Assembly (NCBI GenBank): GCA_038380795.1
Contig: CM076266.1
Coordinates: 17,706,145 to 17,770,144 of the forward strand
Source: Pyrocephalus nanus
Lineage: Eukaryota; Chordata; Aves; Passeriformes; Tyrannidae
Direction: 5' to 3'
Length of the DNA: 64,000 bases
Numbering within the stretch: position 1 is the stretch's first letter; every line of letters starts with the position of its first letter. Position numbers and translations under genes: made by a program. Shown here piece after piece: positions 52,701-64,000 of this stretch. The notes beneath the pieces were generated by a model. It did not search any database, was not told where the DNA came from, and worked only from the letters and a program-made list of their open reading frames with translations.

Positions 52701-55313
52701 CAGAAGGTAAGAAACAGTAATCACAAACCACAAGGCTCACTAGAAGTCCAAGGAGAACCAATTTTACTATAAATGTGACAGGAAGGACAGAATTTGTGAG
52801 ATGTACTGCCTCTGCTGCAGATGAAAAATAGCTAAGAAAGATATTTCCTGTGATTACTGATACAGGATCAAATGCTCCAAAAAGAAAAGAAAAAAGAAAC
52901 AGAAAAATGTGCCTAGCCCTACTGAGAAAATTAAAGAAAAGGCAGAAAGTCTTCAAATGTCTTCTATGTCAGCCTGCAACCAATAGATTGAATAATACAA
53001 ATGGTTGCACAGTACTGGAAATTTCTGCAGAATTGCCACTTTGAAACCCATCCTTTCAAGAAATAATTGGCCACAAATTTATGCTGAAAAATAAAATAAA
53101 ATTCTATCACCAAAAAAACCCACAATATCATGCAAAGAGTATTAAGAAAGCATGGTAAAGCATTTAATTTATGGAATAATATTTTAAGTTCTTTGTGAAT
53201 CTTCAATCCTTTCCCAATCGGTTGTCTACACCATAATACAGTTTTAATGAGATAACTTTATGTGGCCTGACACGTGAGGGACACTAAACTACATTTTATT
53301 CCACAACAGTCTCAATAGTCAGTGGAGAGTGCTTACTGTCAGAAACATTGTGAAGAGAGAAAACAAGTGGAGAGCACACCACTACAGTTTGCAGAGACAG
53401 TGGCATAACTATGCATGATATGCACACTTCCAGTATCAGAAACAATAATATATCTGTATCTTGAATAACGTGGTGTGCTTAATTGATGTTTATAGATTTG
53501 TGACAGGAAAATCTCATTAAAGAGAGTGAAGCAGAGATGAAAAGTAAAAGATTTAAATCCATTAGCATACATTATTTGCTTTAAAATTACTTGGTACCCA
53601 CTTGGAATAGGAAAATAAATCTTACTCTAGAATTTACATTCTTTCTCCTACTTGTCCTTCCAATTTAGCTTGAAAGTGCAGAAATGCAGTGTATACCTGA
53701 GGAGGAGAGTGGGTTTGCTTGCAGCTTGCATTTAAAGGCAGGGAGCAGGGTGATTGGTCAGATACTGGAGCAAATGGTGCTGCAGGGTAACAGAGCTGGT
53801 CTCTTCAGCCCTAAGGAATCAGATCTTGTCTGAAGACTCACCTCAGAGGTCTAGGGCAGTTTAGGACTTCACGTTAATCTTGAAACAGATTGTGTAGAAA
53901 CACTAAACGAGTTTGTCAGTCAGTCACTTATGCTGCTGCAGGACTGTGGATGGTGAATTTTTATACACTACTATTTTCACTTTAGAAGCCACTTCAGCTG
54001 ATCATCTCAATGCTCAAATTTATATATGGACACTGCTGAAGTGATGTACTTCACTGAAGATCTATATTAAGTCATGTTAACTACTTTATCTCAGAAGCAT
54101 CTTAAACATCTGTAAAGCATCAGCACAAGGTAAAAATAAATGAGATGCAGTGTGTGCCAGGTTCTCAGTCAACAAAAAATTTGAAGACACCTGAGTAGCC
54201 CAAACTCTTGCTGCTTACACCACGAATGGCCTGAAGGTAGAAAACCTGATTGCCATGAGCCACATCACATTCCCCAAAGAGCAGCTTCGTTTGTTCACGC
54301 TTCCTAATTGCGTATGCAGCGTCTCATGTGAGGCCCAATAACAGGAGAACTGCCCTCTGCAGTGAGTGCCAGAGGATGCAAGCATCGTTCTTTAAGCCCA
54401 CTGTCACAGCAGAACAGGGAGTGCCAAGGTACAGGCTCTCTATTCTATCACTGCTTCTGGCTGTCAAAAGTTTACATATATAAAATTTTACAAACTAGAG
54501 TTTGTCATTTAAAAATTTTATATCTAGGTGTCTGTGACTTACATTTTCCCCATTGGCTTCCAGAATGGAAAAGGAAACACACTGAGAAGGTGTAATCTAA
54601 TGAGTTGGCTCTCTCTTCTGCAGTTCAGTTCAAAGATCTGCCCCTACATGAGGTGCTATTTAGAGCTCCCTCTTGTGAAAGCTTGAGCCATTGAAACAAA
54701 ATATTTTGTCAGTGTCAGAAATCCAAGAAACAAAGGCTGGTTTTAGTTCAAGGTTTCAAGTAAAGTTAATTTTTGAAGCAATTGAGTAAAGTTACAGTTA
54801 CACTCCTCTTTGGGTTCACTTCAGACTTTCAAATAAGAAAATACTCAGGCCACGACCTTAGACAAAGCAGCATGGCTTGGTTGAAATCATTTGCTTTGTC
54901 TCATTTACATTTTCAACCCAGTATTAAGCCTCACATGCACTCATAAACTACTGTGGCTTGCCTTAAGAATATGCATGCTTTTGAAATATTAACATAGTCA
55001 TCTCATCATTTTATAAAACGATGAAATATAAGTGTAAGGGGTGTTCCAGTGCAGATACTTGGGACAGAGAAATTTAAACGCAGAAGGAGAAATGGATCAG
55101 AGACTCTTCAGAGCAAGGACAGAGGTGGAAAGACCATATTCAGGGTAACAGTAGCACACTTTTGGGGAATGCCAACCTAAATTAATACACCAGAGTATCC
55201 CTTCTTTCCAAACTGCATGCCCCACTGCCTTGCACACACTTCCAAGAAACACTGGAAGAGATAATGGTGGAGAAAATAAAGAGAAGAAAACTCAGTTCTT
55301 TTAAAAAACTCAC
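49760..55313 (-). other. BMPER: BMPER intron, 5554 nt, upstream of the microexon
   Basis: This intron separates the VWC5 core from the 46-nt microexon. It contains a 258-bp purine-only-like tract on the plus strand (50161-50418), which is a pyrimidine tract on the coding strand about 400 nt upstream of the microexon acceptor. The block 51040-51560 is richer in GC than its surroundings and has a 142-codon minus-strand open stretch that I do not recognise. Nothing else coding is supported. Confidence 0.8.
50161..50418 (+). repeat. Long purine tract with a 16-bp internal period
   Basis: About 258 bases are almost only A and G on the plus strand (GGAA, GAAA and GAGA units), broken by very few pyrimidines. 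Inside, the 16-bp unit GAAGGAAAGAAAGAGA is repeated four times in perfect tandem from 50278 to 50341, with a diverged fifth copy. Open frames across it on either strand are low-complexity artefacts. Confidence 0.97.
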
Positions 55314-55418
55314 ATGAGGACAGCTGCTGACTGGAATGCACTGTTTCTTGCGACACTCTGTCTTGCCTTTCACACAAGCACAGATGGTGCAGTTCACAGA
55401 GGACCACATCTCTCCATC
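55314..55418 (-). CDS. BMPER: BMPER exon: core of VWC domain 5
   Basis: The 105-nt, phase 0-0 exon encodes 35 residues beginning [18 protein letters not shown] and ending SSCPH. It contains the CxxCxC motif (CTICAC) of VWC5 and an N-C-T sequon at VNCT. The acceptor is CCTCTTGCAG and the donor is CAT|GTGAGT. The final residue before the junction is His, where human BMPER has Gln as I remember it. The domain is finished by the 46-nt microexon about 5.6 kb downstream, so VWC5 is spread over three exons. DGEMW is a common opening of VWC domain cores. Confidence 0.97.
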
Positions 55419-57682
55419 CTGCAAGAGGGAACATAATATAATATCAGCTGGAGTGGCAACAGGAAGCTATTTCAGCAATGTATCATTGCACAAGAAAGGA
55501 TGACTTTCCCTGTTGGCACTGTCTCATTGTTTAGTCTAAATTATTTTGAGGTGTCTGTCCATGGCCAGTTGGATTCAAAACAAAGATCAAATTCAGCAAG
55601 GTTTTCTTCCCTTTGGTCCTCTTGGTCAGAAATTCATTTTTTCACGGCTAACCTAATCACATTTTCATTTTTCATCAGTGTCCTGTTTATTTGCATTGTT
55701 TTTTCTCTAATAAGCATCTGACATGTGATCATACCTACCACAAATTTTCATTTAAGCTGACATAATTAGAAAAACCTGATTCACTTGGTTGAGTGAAGTC
55801 TATAGGTTGTTGCAAGTGAAAGTATTTGATTAAGATGTCAGTATACAGTGAATTTACTCCCAGATGCACCATCATTTTGACTTAGGGCAGGAATGGTTGA
55901 ATAATGAATTCTAATTTAGATTACTACAGCACTTTCACAGATATTTGATCTGCTAAACATCTGAAAATGTTTAGAAGAGATACAGTGCTGAAATTCTCAA
56001 ATGCGGAGCAGGTAAGACAGCCTATGTATGGCTCTGAAAGTATTAAGTGCAGAGCATAATATGCCTCGTGGTCTTGTCCCCACTTGGGATGAATTGCTTG
56101 TGGAACTGCCCTGGCTCCTTTTTTACTCGGGGCTGCATTTGCCAAGTGTGGTTTCTAAAACATTCTGTCGCACCCACTTACAGTCTTGTGCCAGTCCACT
56201 CAGAGCCAAACTGTGCATGTTTTCTGTTTACAGGGCTGCTGGGAAGGAAGGGTGAGGATAGACCGGACAGGAACAGGCAGCTCAACCAGACAGCTGTGAA
56301 TAATTATGTGCCCACCTCAACATGATGTTCTGACCAGAAAGAAAAACAGACCATATCTGAAATGCAAAGGAGCCTAACTTATTCAGCGCAGCACGCTTGG
56401 CCAAAGGCTGTCTCTCTCCTGCTTTTTGTTTCTAGGGCAATGTTACTATTGCCTAGTGTTTCTGATGTTCTTGGGTCTCCAATGACCACTCACCAGGCAA
56501 CTACTAGGGTACCAGAATACATCACAGCTGACTGCATGCAGCTGTCCTGAATTTTTGCCTCACAGCTGGTTTTGCACAGGAGTGCAAAAACACATTCGCT
56601 GTGCCCACTCTAACTGTGGTAGAGAACTGACTTCAACAGAGCGACACTCGATTTACATTTTTGCACACGAGGCCAGAAATGGATGTACTGTCTCGTTATT
56701 TTTTCACACTCCATATAACACTAGTAATATAATAAAATCTTCACAAGAAGCAGAATATTTTAGTTGGGTGCCTAAGAAGTAGGCATTTGTTCCTGAAGCA
56801 CAATGGCGCCAGTGTGAAAGTGCCAATCAGATGGAGTATAGTCTCAGTGTACAGTAGGTTCACATGTAATTTCCAGAATAAACACTTCGGCTATGTACAC
56901 AAAAGATGGAATAAATGGGAAGCAATTCTGGCTGAGCAAACCAAGTATTCACAAAGGACTTAATATTTGATCTGATTCAAGGGTCTCTTAATTCACAGAT
57001 GGCCCATGAGGTGACAGAATCTTTTTCTGACACAGTGTGAAAAAAAAGCTGCACCACTTGGAAAAACAACAGGGTCTCAGCAATAGCAGAAGTGTTCTGC
57101 AGGGAATCCCTTGTGATTTGAAAACATTGGGTGAGAGTGGAGTAGGTAAGCGTTACTACATGGCTATCCCAGCATAAGATATCAGGGGTGCTGTCCTTAG
57201 CAGAGGCGTGAAATGAAGTAAATTGAGTAACTTTCAGCCAAGAAGAACTTCACAAAGCTCCTGTTGGCTCAGCTATGGAAAATACTTTGGTTCAGTAAAT
57301 TAAACCTACGTGCCACTCAGAATATCTCCTCCATGAATATCAGTGTTTGTTTGGGAAAGCAGAGCATTAATATCTCTTACTAAAAATGCATCACTTGTCA
57401 TGAAACAGCAGCTTGAACCTCCACATATGGAAGGGGAGGCAACACGTAACATTCAAGGAGGAACCATAATCTTTAACTGCTGTGTATCAGCAGACTTTGC
57501 ACAATCTCAGAAAAAAAAAAAAAAATAAGCAGATGGCAAATTTTGCAAAGCTTTGCCTCCATCACCAACCAGGATGGTGAGGATTCAGCTAAAAAACAAG
57601 CCACATTTCCAATCTATAGTAAAATCATGCTGTTTGAGCTGTTACAATGGCATCTACTCTTGAACCACACCTGAAGGTTTAC
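55419..57682 (-). other. BMPER: BMPER intron, 2264 nt
   Basis: This intron lies between the VWC4/5 exon and the VWC5 core exon. The donor is GTAAAC and the acceptor is CTCTTGCAG. A 15-base A run occurs at 57511-57525. No retroposon or coding sequence is recognised. Confidence 0.8.
57511..57525 (+). repeat. A homopolymer, 15 nt
   Basis: A run of 15 A residues lies in the 2.3-kb intron, with a similar 13-nt run near 57967 in the next intron. Both are prone to length errors in sequencing. Confidence 0.9.
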
Positions 57683-57823
57683 CTGGAAGATCTTATTGCC
57701 AAATTTGCACACTTTCACTTCCTCAGGAGGGATATATGAGACACACTCCTTGCAGCACTGGTCTTTGTTTTTATTGCATTCACCGGGAAGTAAGCACCTC
57801 TTCTTACATATCACTGTTGAATC
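57683..57823 (-). CDS. BMPER: BMPER exon: end of VWC4 and start of VWC5
   Basis: The 141-nt, phase 0-0 exon encodes 47 residues starting DSTVICKKRC and ending KFGNKIFQ. It closes VWC4 with a CCxxC motif (QCCKEC), then starts VWC5 at VCKFGNKIF, a stretch I recall as unchanged in human BMPER. The segment between (LLPGECNKNKD, SYIPPEE) differs more from the human protein as I remember it, so it is the most variable part of the coding sequence in this window. The acceptor is TTTTACCTAG and the donor is CAG|GTAAAC. Being a multiple of three with symmetric phase, this exon could be skipped in frame, but skipping would break two VWC domains. Confidence 0.96.
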
Positions 57824-58450
57824 CTAGGTAAAAGGATGAAAGGAAATCATAAAATCATAACCAAGGTGTTTGTGCTCCTGTGTGTCCTTACAAAGTATTC
57901 CTGCTTGTTCATTCATTGCATCCACCCAAGCTACAGCTCAACTGCTTTGAATACGTCACCTCAGAGAAAAAAAAAAAAATTATGGATTAGGGGAATCTTT
58001 CATGGTCTATGAAGCTAAAGCCCATCTTATACTTCTATTTGCCTGCAAAACCTTACTGATTTGGTGACACTTTCATTTTTTGCCTAGGTGCAGAAGTAGA
58101 AGTGGTTACAGTCATGTTAGGGAACTAAATAAATATCACTGCCATTCAGCAGAGATGTGGTAATTCATCATCGAGAAACTCCTCTTCCACTCTAATGCAA
58201 AGTTAAAGAGGATCATATAATCTGAGCAACTTTACTTTGCATCACACAGAGTCAGGCATCACATCTCAGCTGAGGCAGTCAGTAACCTTCTGAACTTTCC
58301 TAGCAGAACTGCAAGTGCTCTTCAGATCATATTCTCTTGGACCACACAAGATGCCACAGAACAGTATCAGGCTTACAGCTCCACAGCCCTACAAATTACT
58401 GCTAAGCCAGACAACCATCAGCACACAGTATCAAAGCACTATGGACTTAC
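57824..58450 (-). other. BMPER: BMPER intron, 627 nt
   Basis: This short intron divides VWC4. Its donor is GTAAGT and its acceptor is TTTTACCTAG. It contains a 13-base A run near 57967 (plus strand) and nothing else recognisable. Confidence 0.85.
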
Positions 58451-58560
58451 CTTGCATGTACACACTGTGCAGTTGTCATAAATAAATGAGGACCCATTAT
58501 CATACACATTGCTGTGAAAGAGGCAGCTTCCAAATGGGAGGTCAAACACTTTCCTCTGTC
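58451..58560 (-). CDS. BMPER: BMPER exon: N-terminal half of VWC domain 4
   Basis: The 110-nt exon supplies two bases of the split Gly codon and then 36 codons beginning [10 protein letters not shown] and ending NCTVCTCK. The end is the typical CxxCxC of the first half of a VWC domain. Two N-glycosylation sequons are visible: NGS in YDNGSSF, and NCT in DNCTVC. The acceptor is TTATATTCAG and the donor is AAG|GTAAGT, leaving phase 0. The linker [12 protein letters not shown] between VWC3 and VWC4 is characteristic of BMPER and is not shared with other VWC proteins such as chordin. The next exon is 627 nt downstream. Confidence 0.97.
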
Positions 58561-61500
58561 CTGAATATAAATAAACAATAATAGAAACAGAGTGTGGTTG
58601 AAAACACACCATATTGTCAACAAAAATAGAAGGGCTTATTGTCACTAGACCAAATTCATGTGCAATGTCATTTGCTATGTGTTTCCACTTTGGTGTGAAA
58701 AAAATATGTACTTTTAACAGTTCACTGTTCCTTTAGTACACATTCATCTGTACAAATCCTACCATGGGACGGAATATAAATATGATTTATAGCATGTTTA
58801 TATTGGAAAAATCTTTCTTCTCCTTCGCATCATAAAGTGCACAGTGCAGCTAAATGAATAAAAAGTAAGCACTGCAAACTCTTAAGGTAGACACACTTAA
58901 ACTAGTTTAAACAGTCTTCAACTTAATGCAATAACTTATCAAATAAAGCAGTCTTAACTGGTTTTAGCATATCTACCTCGGGGGTTCACAGCAGCCAAGC
59001 TAAATCAATTTAGTGACACTGATGCAAAAATAACATAGGTGTTGTCCAGTCTCATTAAGACAGTTCAGTGTACCGTGTTCACACAAGACTGCAAGAAATA
59101 CAGGCATTTGCATAGTTTATGAACAGAATGAAGGCAATAGAAGATATTTAGTTTCGATAATCCGTAAAATATTCAGGCTCAATGAGAGTGAGGCAAGGAT
59201 TTGGAGAACTGTACAGGGGAGGCATCATCAAGATCAAATCCTTCCTGAAGTCCTGCAATTCTGCAAGCACTTTCAGACCCAAGTTGCAACAGAGTTTGTG
59301 GTTCTTTTAAGCTTCTTTCGTTCTTCAGCTTCTTTCCCACTAAGTTATTTTAAACAAGTGACCATTATGATACATACATGAGCTCTTAAAAAACCCCACT
59401 ATACTTACTTTCCTAATTTTGAATTGCCCTGTTTACTTTTGGTGGCAGCCAACTAATAAGTTCTTTTATCAGTGCCTGTCACTTTCCTAGATTATTGTTT
59501 CTGAGGTCTAATGTTTAACAGAGATCAATTCAAAGGCAGTGAATGGCCACTATAAGTACATACATGAAGCATGAAGTACTAAGTACTAGGCAAACACTTT
59601 AGCTTTTAAACCATCAGGTCTTAGCATACTGTAATTCCTTCCTTTTTAAGTAACTCTTGATAAATGTAGAATATCTTATAAGAAAAAGATTCCATTTTCT
59701 TTTGAGATATAAATAAACAAAAGGATAAGCACACAGCAAAATCCATTGGATTAGCCTTGAGTTTTTACAAATCTAATGTTAAACAAAAGTTAAGAAATAA
59801 CTGCTTTTGTTCAGTTAAACACAATTTGAACATCTCTCTCTTGCAAATTAGCTACTTTGAATTAATCTGTTCTTGCATAGCCAGCCTTCCATTTACTGGA
59901 TGTGCATCTTTCTGAAAAGGCTTGATTTCACTTGCAGGACTGACATATGAAATCAGCTGAGGACATTTGGTAGCCTTAAAAGGAACTGCTCTACATCCAT
60001 GCACCACTTACGGGTAAAGCCTAGCCATGGTCCCGCCTGTAACAACACTTCTACTGCTCCATGTGGGGCCAGGACTTCAATAGCATAGCTTGTGTCAACA
60101 AGTGAACAAAAGTCCAGTTCCCTCCCATACTTTCTTGCCATGCCTTGCAAACCAGCACAATTCCGGGTGGCCAACCCAGTTCAAATAGTTGGTAAAAAAC
60201 CACTGACAAAGAAGCTACCGCTTTAAAATATGTGGTGATGAAGATATTTGGCTTAATGGTTGGCTTTGCTGGCTCATAACCGCTAGTTAAACTAATAATT
60301 CAAGTCCCAGTAGACTCCACAGCATTCTTCTAAGCTATATAAGCTGAGTATTAGGAATTCAATTGCAGGGAGGTCCTCCACATGATACTTTAAAAACCAT
60401 GCCTCAGCATCCCTGGAAACGCTTCCCTTTCCTGACAGCCATGCAGCATGCTAATCATCCCCGGCTTCACTTCCACTCCAAAACTTTTAACACTTCCCTG
60501 TGAACAGACATTATCTATTCAGAGGTATATGAAATTCTTTAAAGACCACATAAAATGAAATTGACTATTATTAGTGAATTTGTTTAATTCTTAAAGGGGA
60601 AAAAAGAACCCGTAGAAAGATCCTCTTGAAGCAGTCAAAAATTAAAGCTGCATTTCAAATGCCTAGATCAAGGAGGGGAAAGTTCAGTTGAGAAAAGCAT
60701 GGGGAGGAGAGGACAAGGGGAGTTTACAGAAGGAAAAGAAAAATGTCCTCAGCCAAAACAGAAGCTCAGCATTTGGACTGTTCTCCTCTCAATTCCATTC
60801 CTCTACTGCATTACTCTCTGGTCCTATGGTTAAACATTCTAGGCAGATATTTATCTGTAGCATTCTTCAATTAGCAAATAAATAAATTCAGGTGTATTTC
60901 CCTGGAATTCTATACAGCTCACTGACTTCAAGGCCAGACCTCTCTGTATCCCTGACCTAGACCTGGAAACAGGCTTTGGATAATAGCAAAGATGTAGTCA
61001 AAATTATAAAGTTTCCGTTGAAGAACTGGGAGTTATTGGCTCACAAAATTTTCCAAACCTAGTTATAACCTCATGGAGCAAATTAAAACCAACTTACTTG
61101 GTAGGATGTAAGTACTCCTTGTTTATGAAATAGACAGAATGTTAACCTCTGGGATCTGTGCCTTATTTTGTCACTGCCTTCTTTGTCATGACTTGGAAGA
61201 ACTAGCCCTTCTGAGAGGCCTCTGACTTATACCTTTAAAATGTGGTGGAAAGATATAATTGAAAATATTCTTGAATGAAACTGGGATTCCACCTTAAGAA
61301 GGCAACCATGAGACTGACTCCTGGGTCCGTGGCGCACCTCTGACAACAGTTTGCAAGAATGCAATGTCAGTTCAGAAGTTTCCTCTGGCCTGCACTTCCT
61401 CAAAACGAACTCAAATGCTCACGTGAATAATAATACAAGAGGGCAAGGCCTTTCTCTTGTGGCAAACTCCAAAAAACATATCCTGCCTCAACCTCCTTTG

Positions 61501-61790
61501 TAAAACATAAAACGAAGGTGGGAAACATCTCTGTATTTGTCCCTCTAAGCAAGCCAGCTGGTCTACATTCAAATGCTCTTCTGAAGCTGCTTGCTTAGTA
61601 CCACCCATCAGAACCCTACACAGCAGCCCCGAGTACCTGTTCAAAATGTGTAGATTATAAATTCTACCGAGCAATAGAGTCTCTTTCACCTCAAAGAACC
61701 TACCAGTATTGTGAAACACTGGTATAAAAGATGCTATGTACAAACACATCATATTAATTACAAAATTCCTAGGGAAAAAAACTCACTCAC
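58561..61790 (-). other. BMPER: BMPER intron, 3230 nt
   Basis: This is the intron between the VWC3 end exon and the VWC4 start exon. It has a GTGAGT donor and a TATTCAG acceptor. It is AT-rich, with no recognisable retroposon. Open stretches here, such as the minus-strand one at 59953-60174, show no similarity that I recognise and are treated as chance. Confidence 0.8.
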
Positions 61791-61890
61791 CTAAGCATTT
61801 GGGGCAACACTGTCCAGCAGGAATGTGACTGAGGTGCTGGGGACATGAAAGAATGGGGCAGACTTCTTGGATACACTGTGTCCTGCCACC
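61791..61890 (-). CDS. BMPER: BMPER exon: C-terminal half of VWC domain 3
   Basis: The 100-nt exon begins in phase 0 with GGRTQC and ends with KCL plus one base of a Gly codon. It shows the second half of a von Willebrand C domain: spaced cysteines (QCIQEVC, SCPQ) and the closing CCxxC motif as GQCCPKC. The acceptor is TTTTCCTTCAG before GGT and the donor is G|GTGAGT. The first half of VWC3 (the CxxCxC part) must come from an exon above 64000, because no match was found in 61891-64000. VWC domains in this family are BMP or protein-binding modules of about 60 residues held by disulphides. The split Gly codon is completed exactly by the exon at 58451-58560. Confidence 0.96.
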
Positions 61891-62500
61891 CTGAAGGAAA
61901 ATAGTCTCAGTTAGAAAAAAAATTAAAGCAAAATATCAAGTACATGTGCATGCACACACACACAGACTGGTAACAAGGTCTTGAAAAGCCTTAGACAAAG
62001 CTAACCAATTTCTGCTTGCATCAGGCATAGGACCTGTCATAGGACACCTGTCCTTCAAGACTTCCAATATTGCTTGCAGAGACCTTGAATTAATAATCTT
62101 TTCTTTAAGCTCTCACACAATGAATGTAATAGCTGAAGAAACACTGTCTTTCAATCTTATTTTTTGGTGTGGATATGAGAAAACGAGGGAAAATAAAATC
62201 ATTATCCATGAACGTTTCCGGATGTTCAGAAAAGTTACTAAGCAATTTTTTACATTATTCTTCATCTCCTGTGTCGTGCCCTTCTAGGCTTGTCTGGGAC
62301 AGGGATTAAGCGCTGAAGCAAGATGAGAGCAGGTGTTCTTCCACTATGTCCATGACCTCAGAAACCAAATAAGCCAAAATCACTTAAGAAAGCACATTCT
62401 TTTTAACCTCCAAGTCCAACTATGCAAACCCAGAAGGTCTGCTTTCTTCAGAGGACTGAAAACCAAGAGGGTATCTGAAATTCTGAAAATGAATGAGGAA

Positions 62501-62532
62501 AGAAAAAAAAAAAAAAAGAAAAAAAGAAAAAA
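62501..62532 (+). repeat. A-rich tract
   Basis: Runs of A interrupted by G (14-15 As, then GAAAAAG units). No SINE head or CR1 tail is seen next to it, so it is treated as simple repeat and not as a retroposon tail. Confidence 0.9.
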
Positions 62533-63522
62533 GTAAGCAAGCTAGACTGGATATATCCTGGTGTATCGATGAATACCAGAAACAGAGGCAAAGGCAAAAG
62601 CACAGAATATATATCTAAGATTAAGTCAGTCAAAAGAGATTTTTGTTCTCATTCTGCTCTGTAGCCGAACTACTTCACTGTGCTTTTAGAATACTGTGTT
62701 TAGCTCTAGACCCCATATCAACTTGTACTCCATGTGCTCATGAGAGGTCCAGGTTGGCAAACTTCAAAACTCAGTCCATCCTTGTCTTAGCAAGGAAAGT
62801 CAGTTCTTTTCATCTAACTGTCTTGCCTTATTTATCACTCAGAGCTGTAGGATCATCCCAACAATAAGCTTTGTGTTCCTGAAAGCTGTGATTGAAGACT
62901 TATGAACAGTCTCCTCCCACTTACATGCTGGATGGCTCTCGGGGCTCCCTGGGGAAAGATGGAAAAAGCTGTTCATTTTGAAGAGCTCTGTGCCTGAAAT
63001 GATCGTATACCATTCCACTGCTAATGGCCTCAGTGAATCATGTAAAAGCTTTTACATATAGGCAGACCCACGTATACACTGTTACACAGAAAATAACATG
63101 CTGACTGTACCCCCATTCTTTTCAGGCACTGAAGTCTACCTGTCCCATGGGGCTACCAAAGCATCCTGAATGCACATGGCTAAGGACTGCTCGTAATTCT
63201 TTCACTGCGGCACGCAGAAACACAGAGTTTATTGTAGACTGAAAGGACTGCTCTAAATTAAGGGTCAGACCAGAAACTTGACAAAACGAAATTAATTCTT
63301 CACTGATGTTCCTTAGCATGCTCAGGGAATAGCTCTGTGAGAAGAAACACAGGTGCTGAATGAAAGAAGGGCTCTTTGAAGGAGTGCCATCTCTCATCCC
63401 AGGGAAAAAGGCTTTGAGAAGACAAAGTTCAAACTTCAGAGACAGTTCAGAAAAAGAGAAAGTAAGGCACAGAGGCCTCAGCCAGTCTGGTGACAGGATG
63501 AGGACTATATCCATGGAAGTAA

Positions 63523-63915
63523 GAAGGAAAGGCTAAGAGAATTGGGATTGTTCAGCCTGGAAAAGCCTTCAGGATGACCTAATTGCAGCCTTCCAGCACC
63601 TGAAGAGAACTTACAAGAAAAATGGAGAGAGACTATTTACAAGAACATGTAGTGATAGGACAAGGGGGAATAACTTTAAAGTGGAAAAGGTTTAGATTGG
63701 ACATTAGGAAGAAATTCTGTACTATGAGGTTGGTGAGGCACTGGAACAAGTTGCCCAGAGAAGTTATGAATGCCCCATCCCCAGCAGTGTTCAAAGCCAG
63801 GTTGAAAAAGGCCTTGAGCAACCTGATCTAGTGAAAGGTGTCCCTGCCCATGGCTAGTGGGTTGGAATGAGATGATCTTTAAGGTTCCTTCTGAGACAAG
63901 CTATTCTGTGATTCA
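63523..63915 (+). mobile_element. CR1 LINE, truncated 3' end
   Basis: The sequence runs from a CR1-typical AAGGAAAGGCTAAGAGAATT through TTCAGCCTGG, GATAGGACAAGGGGGAATAAC and TTAGATTGGACATTAGG to TGATCTTTAAGGTTCCTTC and the terminal ATTCTGTGATTC. This is the usual order for the last ~400 bp of CR1. An open stretch at 63622-63831 encodes the well-known CR1 ORF2 end, with RHWNKLPREV and FKARLKKALSNLI. The element is 5'-truncated, as nearly all CR1 copies are, and antisense to BMPER. Confidence 0.9.
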
Positions 63916-64000
63916 GTGAAGATAAAGCAATGCTCCAACACAGGGGAACACAGGTTCTTTCTTGCAACCTTGCTTCTGTATTTAATACTCATATATCCTA

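Larger units (their letters stand above)
61891..64000 (-). other. BMPER: BMPER intron upstream of the VWC3 end exon (partial)
   Basis: This is the 3' part of the intron that precedes the first placed exon. It has a short CA repeat (about 61954-61965), a poly-A/GA tract (62501-62532), an unexplained open exon-like segment (63140-63334, see findings) and a CR1 3' end (63523-63915). I searched the minus strand for the exon encoding the first half of VWC3 (expected ending KCTKCSCT) and found none. No other coding or RNA gene is recognised. Confidence 0.8.

Noticed and set aside
62501..62532. A-rich tract as a retroposon poly-A tail
   Set aside because: No element body lies upstream, and avian CR1 and CR1-mobilised SINEs do not end in poly-A.
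62925..62965. GTAAGT donor-like site in the upstream intron
   Set aside because: The preceding codons do not resemble the expected first half of VWC3 and no acceptor-bounded frame fits, so it is a cryptic donor at most.

Overview
The window is nuclear DNA from a bird, most likely a songbird (order Passeriformes). It is intron-rich and AT-leaning, and it carries truncated CR1 retroposons on both strands. The order-level call rests on two tRNA-Ile-derived SINEs with a CR1-like tail (TguSINE1 type, known from zebra finch) and one ~1.1 kb solo LTR of the kind I associate with passerine ERVL elements. No bacterial-type gene, operon, CRISPR array or phage is present, and I found no CpG-rich promoter.

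Only one gene can be supported: BMPER (BMP-binding endothelial regulator, vertebrate Crossveinless-2), on the minus strand. Seven internal exons can be placed to the base, because every junction has a GT donor, an AG acceptor and a compatible phase. In transcript order they are 61890-61791, 58560-58451, 57823-57683, 55418-55314, 49759-49714, 41435-41106 and 34103-33767. Together they give 1169 nt, about 390 of roughly 685 residues: the end of VWC domain 3, VWC4, VWC5 (which includes a 46-nt microexon) and the von Willebrand D domain with its GDPH cleavage motif. The 5' exons (signal peptide, VWC1-2, start of VWC3) should lie above 64000. I did not find the C-terminal TIL-domain exon(s), so they should lie below position 1, which makes positions 1-33766 one very long intron.

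Layout. Positions 1-33766: intron with fragments of CR1 (about 5260 and 28025), two SINEs (13557 and 33247) and AT-rich blocks that look like conserved noncoding DNA. Positions 33767-41435: the two VWD exons, separated by an intron with an antisense solo LTR at 39688-40778. Positions 41436-55313: two introns around the microexon, with CR1 pieces and a 258-bp purine tract. Positions 55314-61890: the VWC4/5 and VWC3 exons. Positions 61891-64000: the next intron upstream, with an unexplained exon-like open segment (63140-63334) and a CR1 3' end (63523-63915).

BMPER is a secreted extracellular modulator of BMP signalling, and the window codes for its middle and VWD part. I see no new multi-gene system. 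The most useful leads concern splicing: a long T/GT tract next to a VWD acceptor, a microexon downstream of a huge pyrimidine tract, and a phase-0 candidate cassette. Candidate intronic enhancers are also listed.
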